A DNA stretch of 64,000 nt from Tanytarsus gracilentus. Lineage: Eukaryota > Arthropoda > Insecta > Diptera > Chironomidae. Position numbers and translations under genes: made by a program. This document shows positions 11,019-21,882 of the stretch, in pieces (position 1 is the stretch's first letter; every line of letters starts with the position of its first letter). Under the pieces are notes generated by a model, which saw nothing but the letters and a program-made list of their open reading frames with translations, was not told the origin of the DNA and made no database searches. Where the stretch lies: assembly GCA_038502055.1 (NCBI GenBank), contig JAXRKN010000038.1, positions 4,340,001 through 4,404,000 on the forward strand. Direction: 5' to 3'.

Positions 11019-12669
11019 TTACAGCTCATCACGTGGGTTCTCGTCTTCGACGTGCGACTTGACAAAATCAAACATGTCTTCTAAGCCTCTATTGCCATTA
11101 TATTCGGAAATTTTCTTGCCATTTTTGTAGATGAAAATTGTCGGATAGCCGTTGACTTCTTGTTCCGTGCACAAGTCACGATTTTCATTGATCGAGCAAT
11201 CAACTTTGGCGATTTTAATTTTTTCATTGCCAACAAATTTCTCAGCAAGTTGCTGCCATGTGGGTATTAATCTCTTGCAATGTCCGCACCATGCAGCTGT
11301 GAGAGACACAAATGTCAAGTCTTTCTCGATAACTTGATGGAAATTTTCGCCGCTCAATTGCAAAACTGCATCAGCTTCCTCAGTCTTAACTTCTTCTTTT
11401 GGCTTTTCCTCGCCATCACCGCCTTTCGTTTCGAGTCTCTTGTCGATGTATGCCTTGAAATCTTCAACAGTTCTCGGTCCACTGTACTTGTCAATTTTCT
11501 TTCCATTTTCGATCCACAAAATTGTTGGAAATCCTTTCACATCAAAGTCTTTGCAGAGTGGACGATACTCGGTACAATCAATCTTTGCAACATTCACGGT
11601 GTTATCGTATTCGAGCGATGTAGCAAGTTCAGTCCATGTTGGTGCCATTCGCTGACAATGTCCGCACCTATAAGAAATTTAGTAATTAATTAAAGAGGTA
11701 ATTAAGTCATCAATCAATTAGTCACCATGGTGCATAGAATTTAATGAACCAAAGGCCATTTTCGGTGAGTTGATTGAAATTCTTATCGGTGAGCTCGATG
11801 AGGCCTTTTTGTGGAACTGGAACAGCTGGCTCTTCTTTTTCAACCTCCTCCTCCTCCGCGACGGAAGTTCCGAGTTGATCGTTGATGAATTGTGTGAGTG
11901 AGGGCAAGTCGCGTGGTGAACGATAATTAACAGGCTCAGGAGTGTCAATTTTGAAGAATCTCAAGGTCGGATAGCCCTCGATTTTGTTGGCTTTGCATGT
12001 TGCATCATTATCAACACAATCGACCATTGCAATCTTAACTCGACTCTCATCTTGTGTGTTGATTAATTCGGCCAGTTGATTCCATGTCGGTTTTAATTTC
12101 TTACAATGTCCACACCTGAGACATTAAATTAGAGATAAAAATTATTTAAATTTGAGAAGTAAAAAAATCTCGCAAGGTTCTTAAAGTCAGCCAGATTCTG
12201 ACATTTTCATTATTTTTCATCTTATTTATAGCAGCTCAAGATTTCTGGTCTGTTGAATATTTAAAATTTGAAAAAACTAAAATTTTGTGAGACCTTTTTT
12301 TTAAAAAATTCTTTTATACAGTTGCTAGAGAGCATCTGGAATTATCATAATCATCACTGTATAATTATGAATGGGATAAAATGGGACACGTTGCTAAGTA
12401 AATACTCGCTATCAGCACGAGGCTTTCTAGCGAATATTTCATCACCTCGTGTCTCTTATTTCCTGCAACTCATCAATCATTAAAAAGTTGTCAATTTACC
12501 ATGGAGCGTGAAACATTACAAAGAAAGAATTCGTTTTGATGGTGTCGGCGAAATTATCGTCGCCCAGAATTATGGTAAAGTCTTCTTCTTGATCAATTTT
12601 ATTATTTTCCTCATTGCAAACTACGCTCGATACGAGCACACAAATGAACGCGATTAGTTTTAAATCCAT
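11019..12669 (-). CDS. prtp: Pretaporter/TXNDC5-type protein disulfide isomerase, three thioredoxin domains, RDEL
   Basis: Three exons, 12669-12500, 12115-11726 and 11667-11019, join in phase to 402 aa. Signal peptide MDLKLIAFICVLVSSVVC, then three thioredoxin domains, each with an intact WCGHC centre (Cys58/61, 188/191, 314/317) and cis-Pro motifs (GYPTL, GFPTI, GYPTI). Acidic Glu-rich linkers separate the domains, and the C-terminus is PRDEL, a KDEL-receptor ligand. Both introns fall inside the codon for the Trp that precedes an active-site Cys, in domains 1 and 2, which fits domain duplication. This architecture matches TXNDC5 and Drosophila Pretaporter. Known role of the family: disulfide formation or isomerisation in the ER; in flies Prtp also acts at the surface of apoptotic cells as an engulfment ligand. 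The latter is family knowledge, not shown here. Confidence 0.9.
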
Positions 12670-13648
12670 CTTGGACTAGAGCTAACTTTAATTCTAATTT
12701 TATTTAAGAATATTTCACCACTAAAACGAACAAAAATTGACTATTGAAAATTTCTTTATCAGCCTTTAGCGGTGTTGACTGACTGGAAGTGCTCTTTCCA
12801 ATGCGCGCGGTAGGGTTGCGCAATTTTTGAAAACAATTCCATGATAGATTTCTATGATTTAAAATATCAAAAGAGCTTGATACAAATGTTTAAATTTTTG
12901 GTCGTTTTTATTAATTTGTTTTCGTGAATTAATTAATTTTTAATTTTAATTGTGTTCAATAAGTTTTTTAAAAATTTAACATGACGTTATAGATTTTAAT
13001 TTTGTAAAAAAATTAATTAATAGTCTGTAACTTAATTATAAAATTAAAAGAAGAAAGCTTTATTTTTTAACCTAATATCTAAATCTGAATTTTTATCATT
13101 CGTCAATATTTTATTGTATAAGTAACTGCGATAAAATAAATATTTACCAATTTGCTATGAGAAAAATATATGTGAGAGAATTTTTACAGAGAGAAATGAA
13201 AATTAAAAGAAACACATGATCATTGCATCTAGTAGGCGGACTATAGAAATTTTATTTGACTCCGTGCGTGAAATTTAAAAAATTAAAATATCAATTTGTG
13301 GTCTTTAAAAAAAATTTTAAGAACTTTTTTTGGTTACCTAAAATAAGAAGAAAAATTCTTCAAAAATCTCAATAGCTAAAGTTCAAATCTCCTACATAAA
13401 TATCAAATATTCATTTCAAGTCTAATAAGAGTCTTCCTGTTTCATTTTCATAAACTTTCATCACATAAATCGCTCTTAAGAACTGAATTAAAAATCTCCA
13501 TTTTTATAAATAAATTTAATGCTGCAGTCAGCTGTTTATTCTCTCTGAGAGACTCAATAAAAATCAAGAGAGAGAGAGATAATAGGATAGCCTCAGTGTA
13601 GTGAGACTGATTTACAAATCGGCATAACAAAAGATTAAAAAGTCTGAT
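12670..13648. other. Intergenic region upstream of the PDI-like gene
   Basis: It holds the presumed promoter of the PDI-like gene. A short GA-rich run lies near 13566-13582. I see no coding signal. Confidence 0.45.
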
Positions 13649-13854
13649 CCATAGAACAATTTTTGGTTGAATTGATATCAATTTGACGTTAAATCCTTGT
13701 AAAAAAAAATTTTGACATAAATTGATATTAAATTTACATGAATTTGATATCAAAAAAAAAATTTAATGTAAATTTAACGTCAAATTTAATGTCAATTTTA
13801 TAGCAAGTAAAAAATATTTTCTTTGATATTAAATTAATGTTTTATGAATATAAA

Positions 13855-14098
13855 TTTGACATAAATTTATATTAAATTTTTTGACTAAAATTTCAATATC
13901 AAATTTTTACATTAATTTGATGTCAATTTAATATAAAAATTTTTCACCAAAAATTTGTTATTAAATTTTTAATTAATTTGATATAATTTTATATAAAATT
14001 TTTTGACAAAAATTTTTTATTAAATTTTTCATTAAATTGATGTCAATTTTATATTAAATATTTTGAAAGAAGTTTAATATCAACTTTTTACATCAATT
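13855..14098. repeat. 61-bp tandem repeat, about four copies
   Basis: Units begin at about 13855, 13916, 13977 and 14037, each opening with TTTGAYRT(C/A)A and containing ATATTAAATTTTTTGAC-like and TTATTAAATTTTT-like blocks. Spacing is 61, 61 and 60 b. Copies are diverged, suggesting an old array. Confidence 0.6.
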
Positions 14099-14711
14099 TA
14101 TGTAATATATTCTTTTTAAATTAATGCAAAGTTTTGTTGTAAAATTTTAAAAAAAATATTACATCAAGGTTCAAAGTTTATTATCAAGCATTTGGGAAAA
14201 AAGTTTCAAAAAATTTCCTTTAAATGTTGATTCAACTTAATTTTAGAAAAAATATATTACACTCTTTGTAAATACAAAAGGATGAGAGATTTCTTCATTC
14301 AATAAAATTTTTAATCTGATATTTTCTATTAACTATAACCCTTTATTGAAAGTTTTTTGAACAGTTTCCGTTTTTGCTTAAGTCGCTTTCCTTAATTTTC
14401 TGATAATTTTTCAAAAGTTCCTAAAATAAGCATCGAAAATAACATAAAGTAGAATAAACAATTTAAATTTCAGTTTAAATTTTTAATTCCTTTCATAAAA
14501 TTCTAAAGATAATTATTGCTTCAAAATTTAAATATCTTTAACAAACCTGAGAAAAAAATAAAGTTTGGTTCAAAATAATAAGAATGAGGATATTTTTTTT
14601 TGAAAGCTAAAAGATATTATCAAGAAATTAATAATTATCTGCTTAAATTTTAACAAAAAATTTTTATTTCTTATATAAGTCTTTAGCCATTGTGAAATTA
14701 AATTTAATAAA

Positions 14712-14797
14712 GGCTTGGTAGCGCAATGTTACGCGCGCGAGTGTTAACAAATTCATCTTCTTGAAGACAGCGGTTCGAATCCTAGCAACGGCGGGTA
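14712..14797 (+). pseudogene. tRNA-like relic or tRNA-derived SINE fragment
   Basis: The stretch has an A-box-like part with a D-stem that pairs (GCGC at 14721-14724 with GCGC at 14733-14736 around an 8-nt loop) and a perfect B-box/T-loop, GGTTCGAATCC, at 14772-14782, at about tRNA spacing. The T-stem pairs only at its inner two positions and I cannot build an acceptor stem, so it is not a working tRNA. Ageing tRNA pseudogene or SINE head are both possible. Confidence 0.4.
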
Positions 14798-15191
14798 AGC
14801 AAAAATAAGTTTGAGTTTCTAAAAAATATTCCTCCTTCATTACAGAGCAAAAAACAACCAAGTGTTGACCTGATATAGCAAAAAAACTTAATTAAATTAA
14901 GTGTTCCACAAAAGTGGAAAATGAAATTTGACGTCAAATTTACATTAAATTGATAGCAAAATTTGACACAAAAAATTTTTTTAGAAAAAAAATCATGTCA
15001 AAATTTGCTATTAAATTGATATAAATTTAATGTCAAAATTTGCTATCAAATCATGGTTAAATTTAATAGCAAAATTTGACCAAATATCGACGAAGTTGCC
15101 CAAAAAATTTGCTATCAAAAATTGATATCAAATTGATATAAAATTGACACTGAAAATGTTCTGTGGGGAGTAGAATTTCAGGTTTATCAAA

Positions 15192-16627
15192 ATGTCGCGA
15201 CTTAGACGCACAGATCTTGTGTTTCTATTCCTATTTTGTGCATTCACTATCGGGATGTCTTGCGATACGAACGGAAATAAAGCGCGGTACGATAATTATC
15301 GGCTCGTTCGATTGACGCTTACGTCTCAGGAGCATGTCGATCTCTTTCAAGAACTGGAGGAAGAAAGTGACTCATACACCTTCTATGGACATGCACTAAA
15401 ACCAAATCAAAATCTGACAATTCTCGTTGCTGCGCATAAAATTTTCGAGATCTATGATGTAATTAAAAGACACGACATCGAATACACTGTATTGGTATGT
15501 AATTTTCTCTTATCATGACCCTTATCTTTAGATGTACTTGAAATAATAATTTAAACAATACATTTTATAGGAGCCGAACATTCAGCGGCTTATTGATGAT
15601 GAGGAAAAAACAATCAAACCTAAAGACACTCCAGCGAGTGAGTTTGGATGGAATAATTATTTCCATCTTGAGACAATTTTCGCATGGCTTGATAAGCAAA
15701 TTGCTGAAAATGATTTTGTCACTCCAATCTTACTCGGCTCCACTTACGAAGGACTTCCTATTCGGGGTTTAAAAATCTCAAAGAAAACTGGCAATACCGG
15801 CATCTTTATCGAAGGTGGCATACATGCCCGTGAATGGATTTCACCTGCAGTTTCGACTTACCTAATTGATCAACTCATTCATTCTCAAGGTTAATCGTTA
15901 GTAATTAATTTGTTATTGTCATCGTTAATTATTTTTAATTTTAGACCCGGCTGTTGTTGATCTTGCAGAAAATTTTGATTGGTACTTTGTGCCTGTGTTG
16001 AATGCCGATGGATATAAGTACACTTTTGAAAAAGATCGTTTATGGCGCAAGAACACTAAGCCATATGGAAGGTGTAAAGGAGTAGATTTAAATAGAAATT
16101 TTGATATTCACTGGAATTCAACTGGATCGTCATCAAATAAGTGCACTTACGATTTTTGTGGATCTAAAGCATTTTCGGAGCCTGAATCTTTGGCCATCAA
16201 ATTGTTTCTCGATCAGCATGCACAAAAGGATAAAATTCAAACTTATTTCTCATTGCACAGCTTCAGTCAACTTTATATGTTTCCATTCGGTTTCACTCCT
16301 GATAAAGCTAGAAATTATAATGATTTAAAAAGTATTGGAGAGAAAGCAGTTGAGGCTATTAAAAATACTCATGGAAGAATTTACAAAACTGGCAGTTCGA
16401 TTGAGACAATTTATCCAAACTCTGGCGACTCAATGGATTTTGTTTATTCAAATTATGACATCCCGATCGCATATACAATTGAACTCCGAGGACCTCCAGA
16501 AACTCCAACACTCTTTGTCCTGCCGGCTAATGAAATCACTCCAACATGTGAGGAGACTTTAAATTCATTTATCGCTGCATTAAAGGAGGCACGCAATCTC
16601 GGGTATTATAAGCGTGATGAGTTGTAA
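15192..16627 (+). CDS. Secreted M14 zinc carboxypeptidase, A-type pocket, with C-terminal KRDEL
   Basis: Three exons, 15192-15494, 15571-15889 and 15945-16627, join in phase to 434 aa. Signal peptide (about 1-24), activation propeptide (about 30-105), then a full peptidase M14 domain. Zinc ligands are His186 and Glu189 in GGIHAREW and His312 in SLHSFSQ. Substrate and catalytic residues are Arg242, Asn257-Arg258 (DLNRNFD), Tyr364 (IYPNSG) and Glu387 (YTIELRG). The residue equivalent to bovine 255 is Met371, which predicts carboxypeptidase A-like preference for hydrophobic C-terminal residues. The protein ends YYKRDEL, a KDEL-type ER retrieval signal not expected on a digestive carboxypeptidase. 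An acceptor-like TTTCAG at 15176-15181 just before the ATG suggests a spliced 5' leader. A poly(A) signal lies at 16685-16690. Confidence 0.9.
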
Positions 16628-16684
16628 AAACTTACTCAAATTTAGTTCTCTATAAACTTATTGGTGGACTTAAAATTGCGATTC

Positions 16685-16690
16685 AATAAA
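16685..16690 (+). terminator. Poly(A) signal of the carboxypeptidase gene
   Basis: AATAAA 58 b after the stop codon at 16625-16627. The following 350 b to the next ATG show no other feature. Confidence 0.6.
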
Positions 16691-17037
16691 GAAATATTTT
16701 AAAAGTTAATGATTTGAAAATTATTTTTTTCACCTGACAAAAAATTTTAAACGTTACTTAATCTTCAAATGTTTCCCAATTTTTTTTCTCTTTTTATGCT
16801 GCGATTTTATGACGCGAAAGGAGCAAAATATATTTCAGGTAATTTGTCATCTCTTTCCTTCACATTCACATTCTACCTGTGCCGAAAGTTTCACAGCACA
16901 TATTCGATACAAAAGAAAAAGAGAAAAGGATCATAAAATTGTCACCTCTCTATAAACTCTTTTCTTTCAAGCCATTCTCTCGCTCTTTTGTTTATGTTGA
17001 TCTCATCAGTCACTCGCCGTGAGATTGTCGTTTCGTG

Positions 17038-17923
17038 ATGTCAAACAAAAAATTCTATGCCGATGACGAAAAGTCAAAAATAATTGCACGACATTCGGCC
17101 TCGAATAGAAAGAAATCGAAAAAGGCTTCAAAAGTTTTAAACAAGTCATTTGTGGAGAAGAAAATAATTAAAAGTGAGTCGAATTTGGAGGAGGCTGCGA
17201 TGAATATCAAAAGATTTGAGCTTGAACGATCATCCACGCCAAATCTTTTTAATCTTTGCGAGCATTGCAAGCACAATCATGCACAGGTAAACTTTAGAGA
17301 TTTAAATTTAAAATTTATTAATTAACTTTTTACTATTTCCTCAAGGAATGCTGTATGTATGTTTATGACGACCATTCTGACATTATGAAGTACTCACAAT
17401 TCAAAGAATCTGTCGATGAAAACTACTGGACCATGGAGAGCGAGGAGGATTTTGGACTTAAAATTGGAAATTCAACTCCAATTGGTTTTCCAGGTAAATT
17501 TAAATCTTCTGAAACCGTTAAATTTTTAATACCCAAATTTATTTAGCTTACACAGAGAGCAATGCAAATGTTGCAGATCTAAAATTACTTTCAAACTTCA
17601 ATCAGCCGCCTGTTGTGTATTTGAGACAGTATTTCTGGCCAATTTTATTGCCAACAATTTATCAACCACCAATTCAGAACATGAATTTATATCAAAATCC
17701 CGAGAACATGAAATTCATTCCACAAATGATGTATCCAAATTACATGCCACCGCCACAACAAGCTCAACCTTACATGCCATGTGTGATGCGCCAAGTTCCA
17801 ATTCCGGTTCAGTACAATTATCAACATAATCCGTCAAACTTTCATCAAGTCATCGAGTCACACAACTATGTTCCGGTCAATTACTATTTCGGTGCTGGCA
17901 TTGGAGGTGGAAATTGGGTTTAA
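17038..17923 (+). CDS. Unknown protein with Cys/His cluster and Pro/Tyr/Gln-rich C-terminus (257 aa)
   Basis: Three exons, 17038-17286, 17346-17493 and 17547-17923, join in phase (0, then 1) to 257 aa. There is no signal peptide. Residues 1-45 are Lys/Ser-rich and could act as a nuclear or RNA-binding tail. Residues 74-86 form a compact cluster, CEHCKHNHAQ continued by ECC across the first intron, which could bind a metal. Residues 87-140 are acidic. The C-terminal 110 residues are rich in Pro, Tyr, Gln, Asn and Met, like low-complexity regions of RNA-granule proteins, and end GAGIGGGNWV. I do not recognise a family and assign no function. Splice sites and phase are clean, so the gene model is fairly secure. 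Confidence 0.7.
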
Positions 17924-18202
17924 ATTTTAAATTTTAAAACGAAACTAAAAGACTGAAAAAAGTGCAATATTAAGGACCAAAAAATAGTTGTAAAATCTTT
18001 TTTATTGCTTGACACTTAGTTCTTTAAAAAAAATCACATGAAAACTTAAAACTCTTTCGGCAATTAATTAATTCATGTGACTTACTTCACAATTTACCTT
18101 CACATTATGTAAATATATGAATAAAAATTAATTAACATAAATCAAATCAAAACCACCGTTATAAAACCACTTAAATGGAATGTGCGTTTACACTTTTTCA
18201 AA
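17924..18202. other. Convergent intergenic gap
   Basis: A 279-b AT-rich gap between the orphan gene (+) and Pmp70 (-). It probably holds both 3' UTRs. Confidence 0.5.
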
Positions 18203-21200
18203 CTAGGATCCAAATTCATCGTTCGATCCATCAATTTTCCCAAATTCGTAGCCTCCACGTCCGTCAAATCGGAGGAAATATTCATGATGTGTCCAGAGAG
18301 ATTTGCGATGCGAAACGGTGAAGAGTGTTATGCCAACTTTTCGACAATACTCGTACATGCCAAATTCAACATCCACTGACACAGCCGATGTACACTCATC
18401 GAGAATGGCGAACTGTGGGTGATGATAGAAGAGACGTGCCATTGCAACTCTCTGTTTCTCACCTCCACTAAGGACATCAATCCAATCTTCAATGGAATCG
18501 AGACCTTTCTCACGTTGCTGTACAATTAATCTCAATTGAACGATTTCAAGGTATTTGAATAAATCAGCATCAGTTTTTCCGCGTCGTTTCATCTCCTCAA
18601 ACGTGTGCGGATAAATGATTTGATCTCTCAATGAGCCCAGCGTCATATAAGGACGTTGTGGAATATAAAAAAGTTTACCGCGTGGAGGTTTTGTGACTTT
18701 TCCTCCCCAACTTGGCCAAAGTTCTCCCAAAATTCTAAACAAACTCGACTTGCCACAGCCGTTAGGGCTGACGCACAGAGATTTTTAAGTTAAATAATAT
18801 TATTATGAATATTATTATAAACTTACCCGCAAACGAGAACATTAGTGCCAGATTTGACCTCAAATGAAAGTTCCTTCACTAAAATGTCGCCATTGGGTGT
18901 CACCAGAGGAACTTTTTCGAATCGAATGATGTTGTCTTGGAATGCAATTACACCCTTGTTCACTTCAATTTCCATATCAGCACTAGCTGAGTTGTTAACC
19001 ATCGTTCGCTCATATTTTCCACTGTTCAAGTCCTTAAGTACTCTAATGAGCTCATCCATGCGAGTTGTGAAGCCTGCAAGACGAGACATTTCTCGACCGG
19101 CGAGAACCAATCGACCGATAGCTTCAGCAAGTTTAACAAGCATTCGACCGAAAGTGTAATAATGCTAGAAAGTTAACAAATTTTAATTGAGTTTTATGAA
19201 ACTTTTAATTTCACTCACCCTCAATCTCTCTCCGTCTTGGTTGTCTTGCAACAATTTGTTGTTTTTGTCGAAGAATGGAATTGAGACAGCATAGAAACCG
19301 ATGCCGGTAGCAATGTCTAAAAATATAGAAAAGTTTTGGTTTAAATTTTTTTAAAACAAAAAAATTTATTAAAATCTCACATTTTGCCACCAAGTTATCG
19401 ACGACACCCATGCCAACACGGAATTCCAAGAACTTTCTCAAATGCGCGGTGAGTTTATTGAAACTTGCTAAAATTGTGAGTTTTTCGCGAGTATTTCCCT
19501 GATAAAATGCAACTTCTTCGGAGTTTGTAATGAGCTGAAAATAATTGAAGATGTCATGCGAAAAAATAATAATTGGGGAACTAATGTAACTTACACGACT
19601 ATTAACATAACGATATTCGCCTTCAAGTTTTTGTTCTTGAATGGTCAAACTACCAGTTGGTCTTCGAAGATGGGTGAGGACAACGCCGGAGAACAAAAGA
19701 TACATGATGATGTACATTGGAGTCTTGACACCGATGTTTCTAGTCGTTTGATAAAGGTAAATGAAGACATCGAGGAGAGGCTTGCAGGTGTTTGAGTAGA
19801 GGTCAACTGTTGATTCACAGAACTTATCGATGTCCGTTGTTAAAATTTGATCCGCATTGGCGATACGATTGTCAAGATTTGACATTTTATAGTAAGTGTA
19901 TCCCCTGAAAAAGTTTGATTTTAAATTAATTGATTTTAAATTTAATTTTCACATCTAATTACTTCAAATATTGGTCGAATAAATATTTTGATAAATTGGT
20001 TCGGAAACGAATTTTCAATTCTCCAATACTCCATTTTAGCACGTTGTTGATTACTGCAATCTACAAAAAGAAATAAAATGTTAATGGTTGTTTAAGTTCT
20101 TTTAAGCATCTTACGGCTGGCATGGCAGCTAAAAATTTCCACAGGCTCGTCCTAAATTTTGGCTGGTTCATGGTGATGATTGAAGACTCAATAATTGTAG
20201 CATTGCTAATCATCCAGATATCAGAAATTGACCTTAGAATTAACGAAGCCGCGATCGCAACGAGCAGTGCCGACTCAGAGCCAAATCGATTGGGCACCAA
20301 AATACCTTTAAAAAAATATGAGAAAAGAAGTTTAATGAACTCGTTTGAATCAGCATAAAAAACTTGATTTTTGAGACAAAATAAAAAAAACATCGTGGAA
20401 ATAATGTCAAGGTCAGGGCCGTTGAGTTGCAACGAAAGCAAGAATTATTATTAATTAGTGTATGTGTTGATGATTGATTTCATATATCCCACCGACAATG
20501 AGTTTGTCAGAATTATTTTATCACCAAGTACACAATTCTCTTCTCTTATCATTTCGATGACTCGCTGGTGATATCATTTAATACAAAAATTCACATTTCA
20601 AAGTTCATAACAAAAAACGTGTTCTAAATATCGCATGTTAAATATTTTGCCAATGTTCTCAGTCAAATCACGATCAAAAAACTTTTCATAAAAATATTTA
20701 AAATTGAATTAAAAAGCTTTTTCAACTATCGCCACGTTATTTGCATAGGTTTTAAAGTCAAGTTTCACATTGAAATTGATTAAATGAGGCACGTTGAGCA
20801 ACATTTGTCACGAACAATTTGCAATAATTTTAATTTCTCTTAATTACACTTTTGATGAGCATCATCGATTCATTGTGACCTTGACATCATAAAAATTATT
20901 ATTAAACTTACCGAGCAAAAACTTCAACTGCTTAAAAAATTGTGCATTAACGTGGGCTTTCACTTTCTTTGGATCTTTTTTCTCGCTTATGAAATATTCA
21001 ATTTTATCTTCTGGCTGGAGATTTTTTCGTCTAAAAAAGAATTAAAAATTAGTAAAACTTAATTTTCATAATTTTTGACGGGTTGTTAAAAGTTAATTTA
21101 ATTCTCTTATAATCAAAATTTATTGTTAAACTTTTTAGCAACAGAAGAAACCTGTTTAAAACTATTTACGAGAGTAAACAAATCATTCAAATCATTCACA

Positions 21201-21882
21201 TAATAAATTGATGTCTTCAAAAAGTTAATATATTCCAACAATCATTTGCTTACTCTTAAATAATATAAGAATTTGCACATTTCATTCAACCGATAGAGAC
21301 TTTGCACACCTCTCGTGATTATGAGGCGTGTGTTTCTATCAAAAAAATAGTCTCAATCGCGTGACGTCACAGCTCACCGCTTTTGGTTTTATTTTCTTGA
21401 AAAGAACTGGTTCTGCCAGAAAAAAATAACAAAACATCAAACCACCAATTATTTTAAAATGACTGGACAGCCCATAAATTTTGTTCACACTAGCTCGAGG
21501 ATTTAACACTTTTTTATTTGAATTGCACAAAAAAGTTTTATCACTGGAACATTGAGAAGGAATTAAGTGCTATCAAAATTCCAAAGGTCGAAAATAAATT
21601 GATTTTCTTCTTCTTTTCCTTTCTAACCCTAATTTCACCACAGTTCTTTTTAAAATTGTTCATGATTATCTGACATGAAAACGACTCGAATCTCGCTCAA
21701 CTTGTATCAAAATTACATAACTCGCGTACAATAATAAAGTCAAAACTATTTTTTTTGAGATGAATTTTTTTTTACCTTCTCTCACGCGAATATTTGCTAA
21801 CTGCTAAAAGCAATCCAGCTGCTGCGATACCGCCTGCACACAAAATCTCATTGCGTTGCGCTAATTTACTCAAACTCGCCAT
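18203..21882 (-). CDS. Pmp70: Peroxisomal ABC half-transporter, ABCD3/PMP70 type
   Basis: Nine minus-strand exons (21882-21776, 21030-20912, 20305-20115, 20060-19963, 19904-19595, 19534-19381, 19316-19219, 19164-18827, 18767-18203) join in phase to 659 aa, the same length as human PMP70. The N-terminal half is the ABCD membrane domain with the conserved LRRP and EGEYRYVNSR stretch. The nucleotide-binding domain has Walker A GPNGCGKSS (472-480), signature LSGGEKQR (571-578), Walker B FAILDE (591-596) with CTSAVS, and the H-loop in TVSHRKS. Known role of the family: homodimers in the peroxisomal membrane import long-chain or branched acyl-CoAs for beta-oxidation. No truncation is seen. Intron 1 (21031-21775) is the longest and contains a perfect CRE-like palindrome. 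Confidence 0.95.
21361..21370. promoter_or_regulatory. CRE/ATF-type palindrome in Pmp70 intron 1
   Basis: GTGACGTCAC is a full palindromic cAMP-response element. A 10-bp match of this GC content is unlikely by chance in such AT-rich DNA, but no functional evidence is available. Confidence 0.35.

Larger units (their letters stand above)
13649..15166. repeat. AT-rich repeat block with related inverted ends (candidate foldback/MITE-like element)
   Basis: The left end at 13649 (CCATAGAACA) and the right end at 15157-15166 (TGTTCTGTGG) are imperfect inverted copies, each flanked inward by many TTGATATCAA- and TTGACGTCAA-like palindromic words. The same words recur in two clusters, 13670-14100 and 14925-15150. 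A perfect hairpin, TTCCAC-AAAA-GTGGAA, lies near 14906. The middle holds unrelated AT-rich DNA and a tRNA-like relic. I found no clear target-site duplication and no transposase frame. The block ends about 25 b before the carboxypeptidase ATG, so it probably contributes to that gene's 5' region. Confidence 0.45.

Noticed and set aside
11280..11693. 137-codon frame (+) opposite the PDI-like gene
   Set aside because: It is antisense to well-supported thioredoxin-domain exons and has no features of its own.
14712..14797. Functional tRNA gene
   Set aside because: The T stem pairs only at two positions and there is no acceptor stem or clear anticodon arm.
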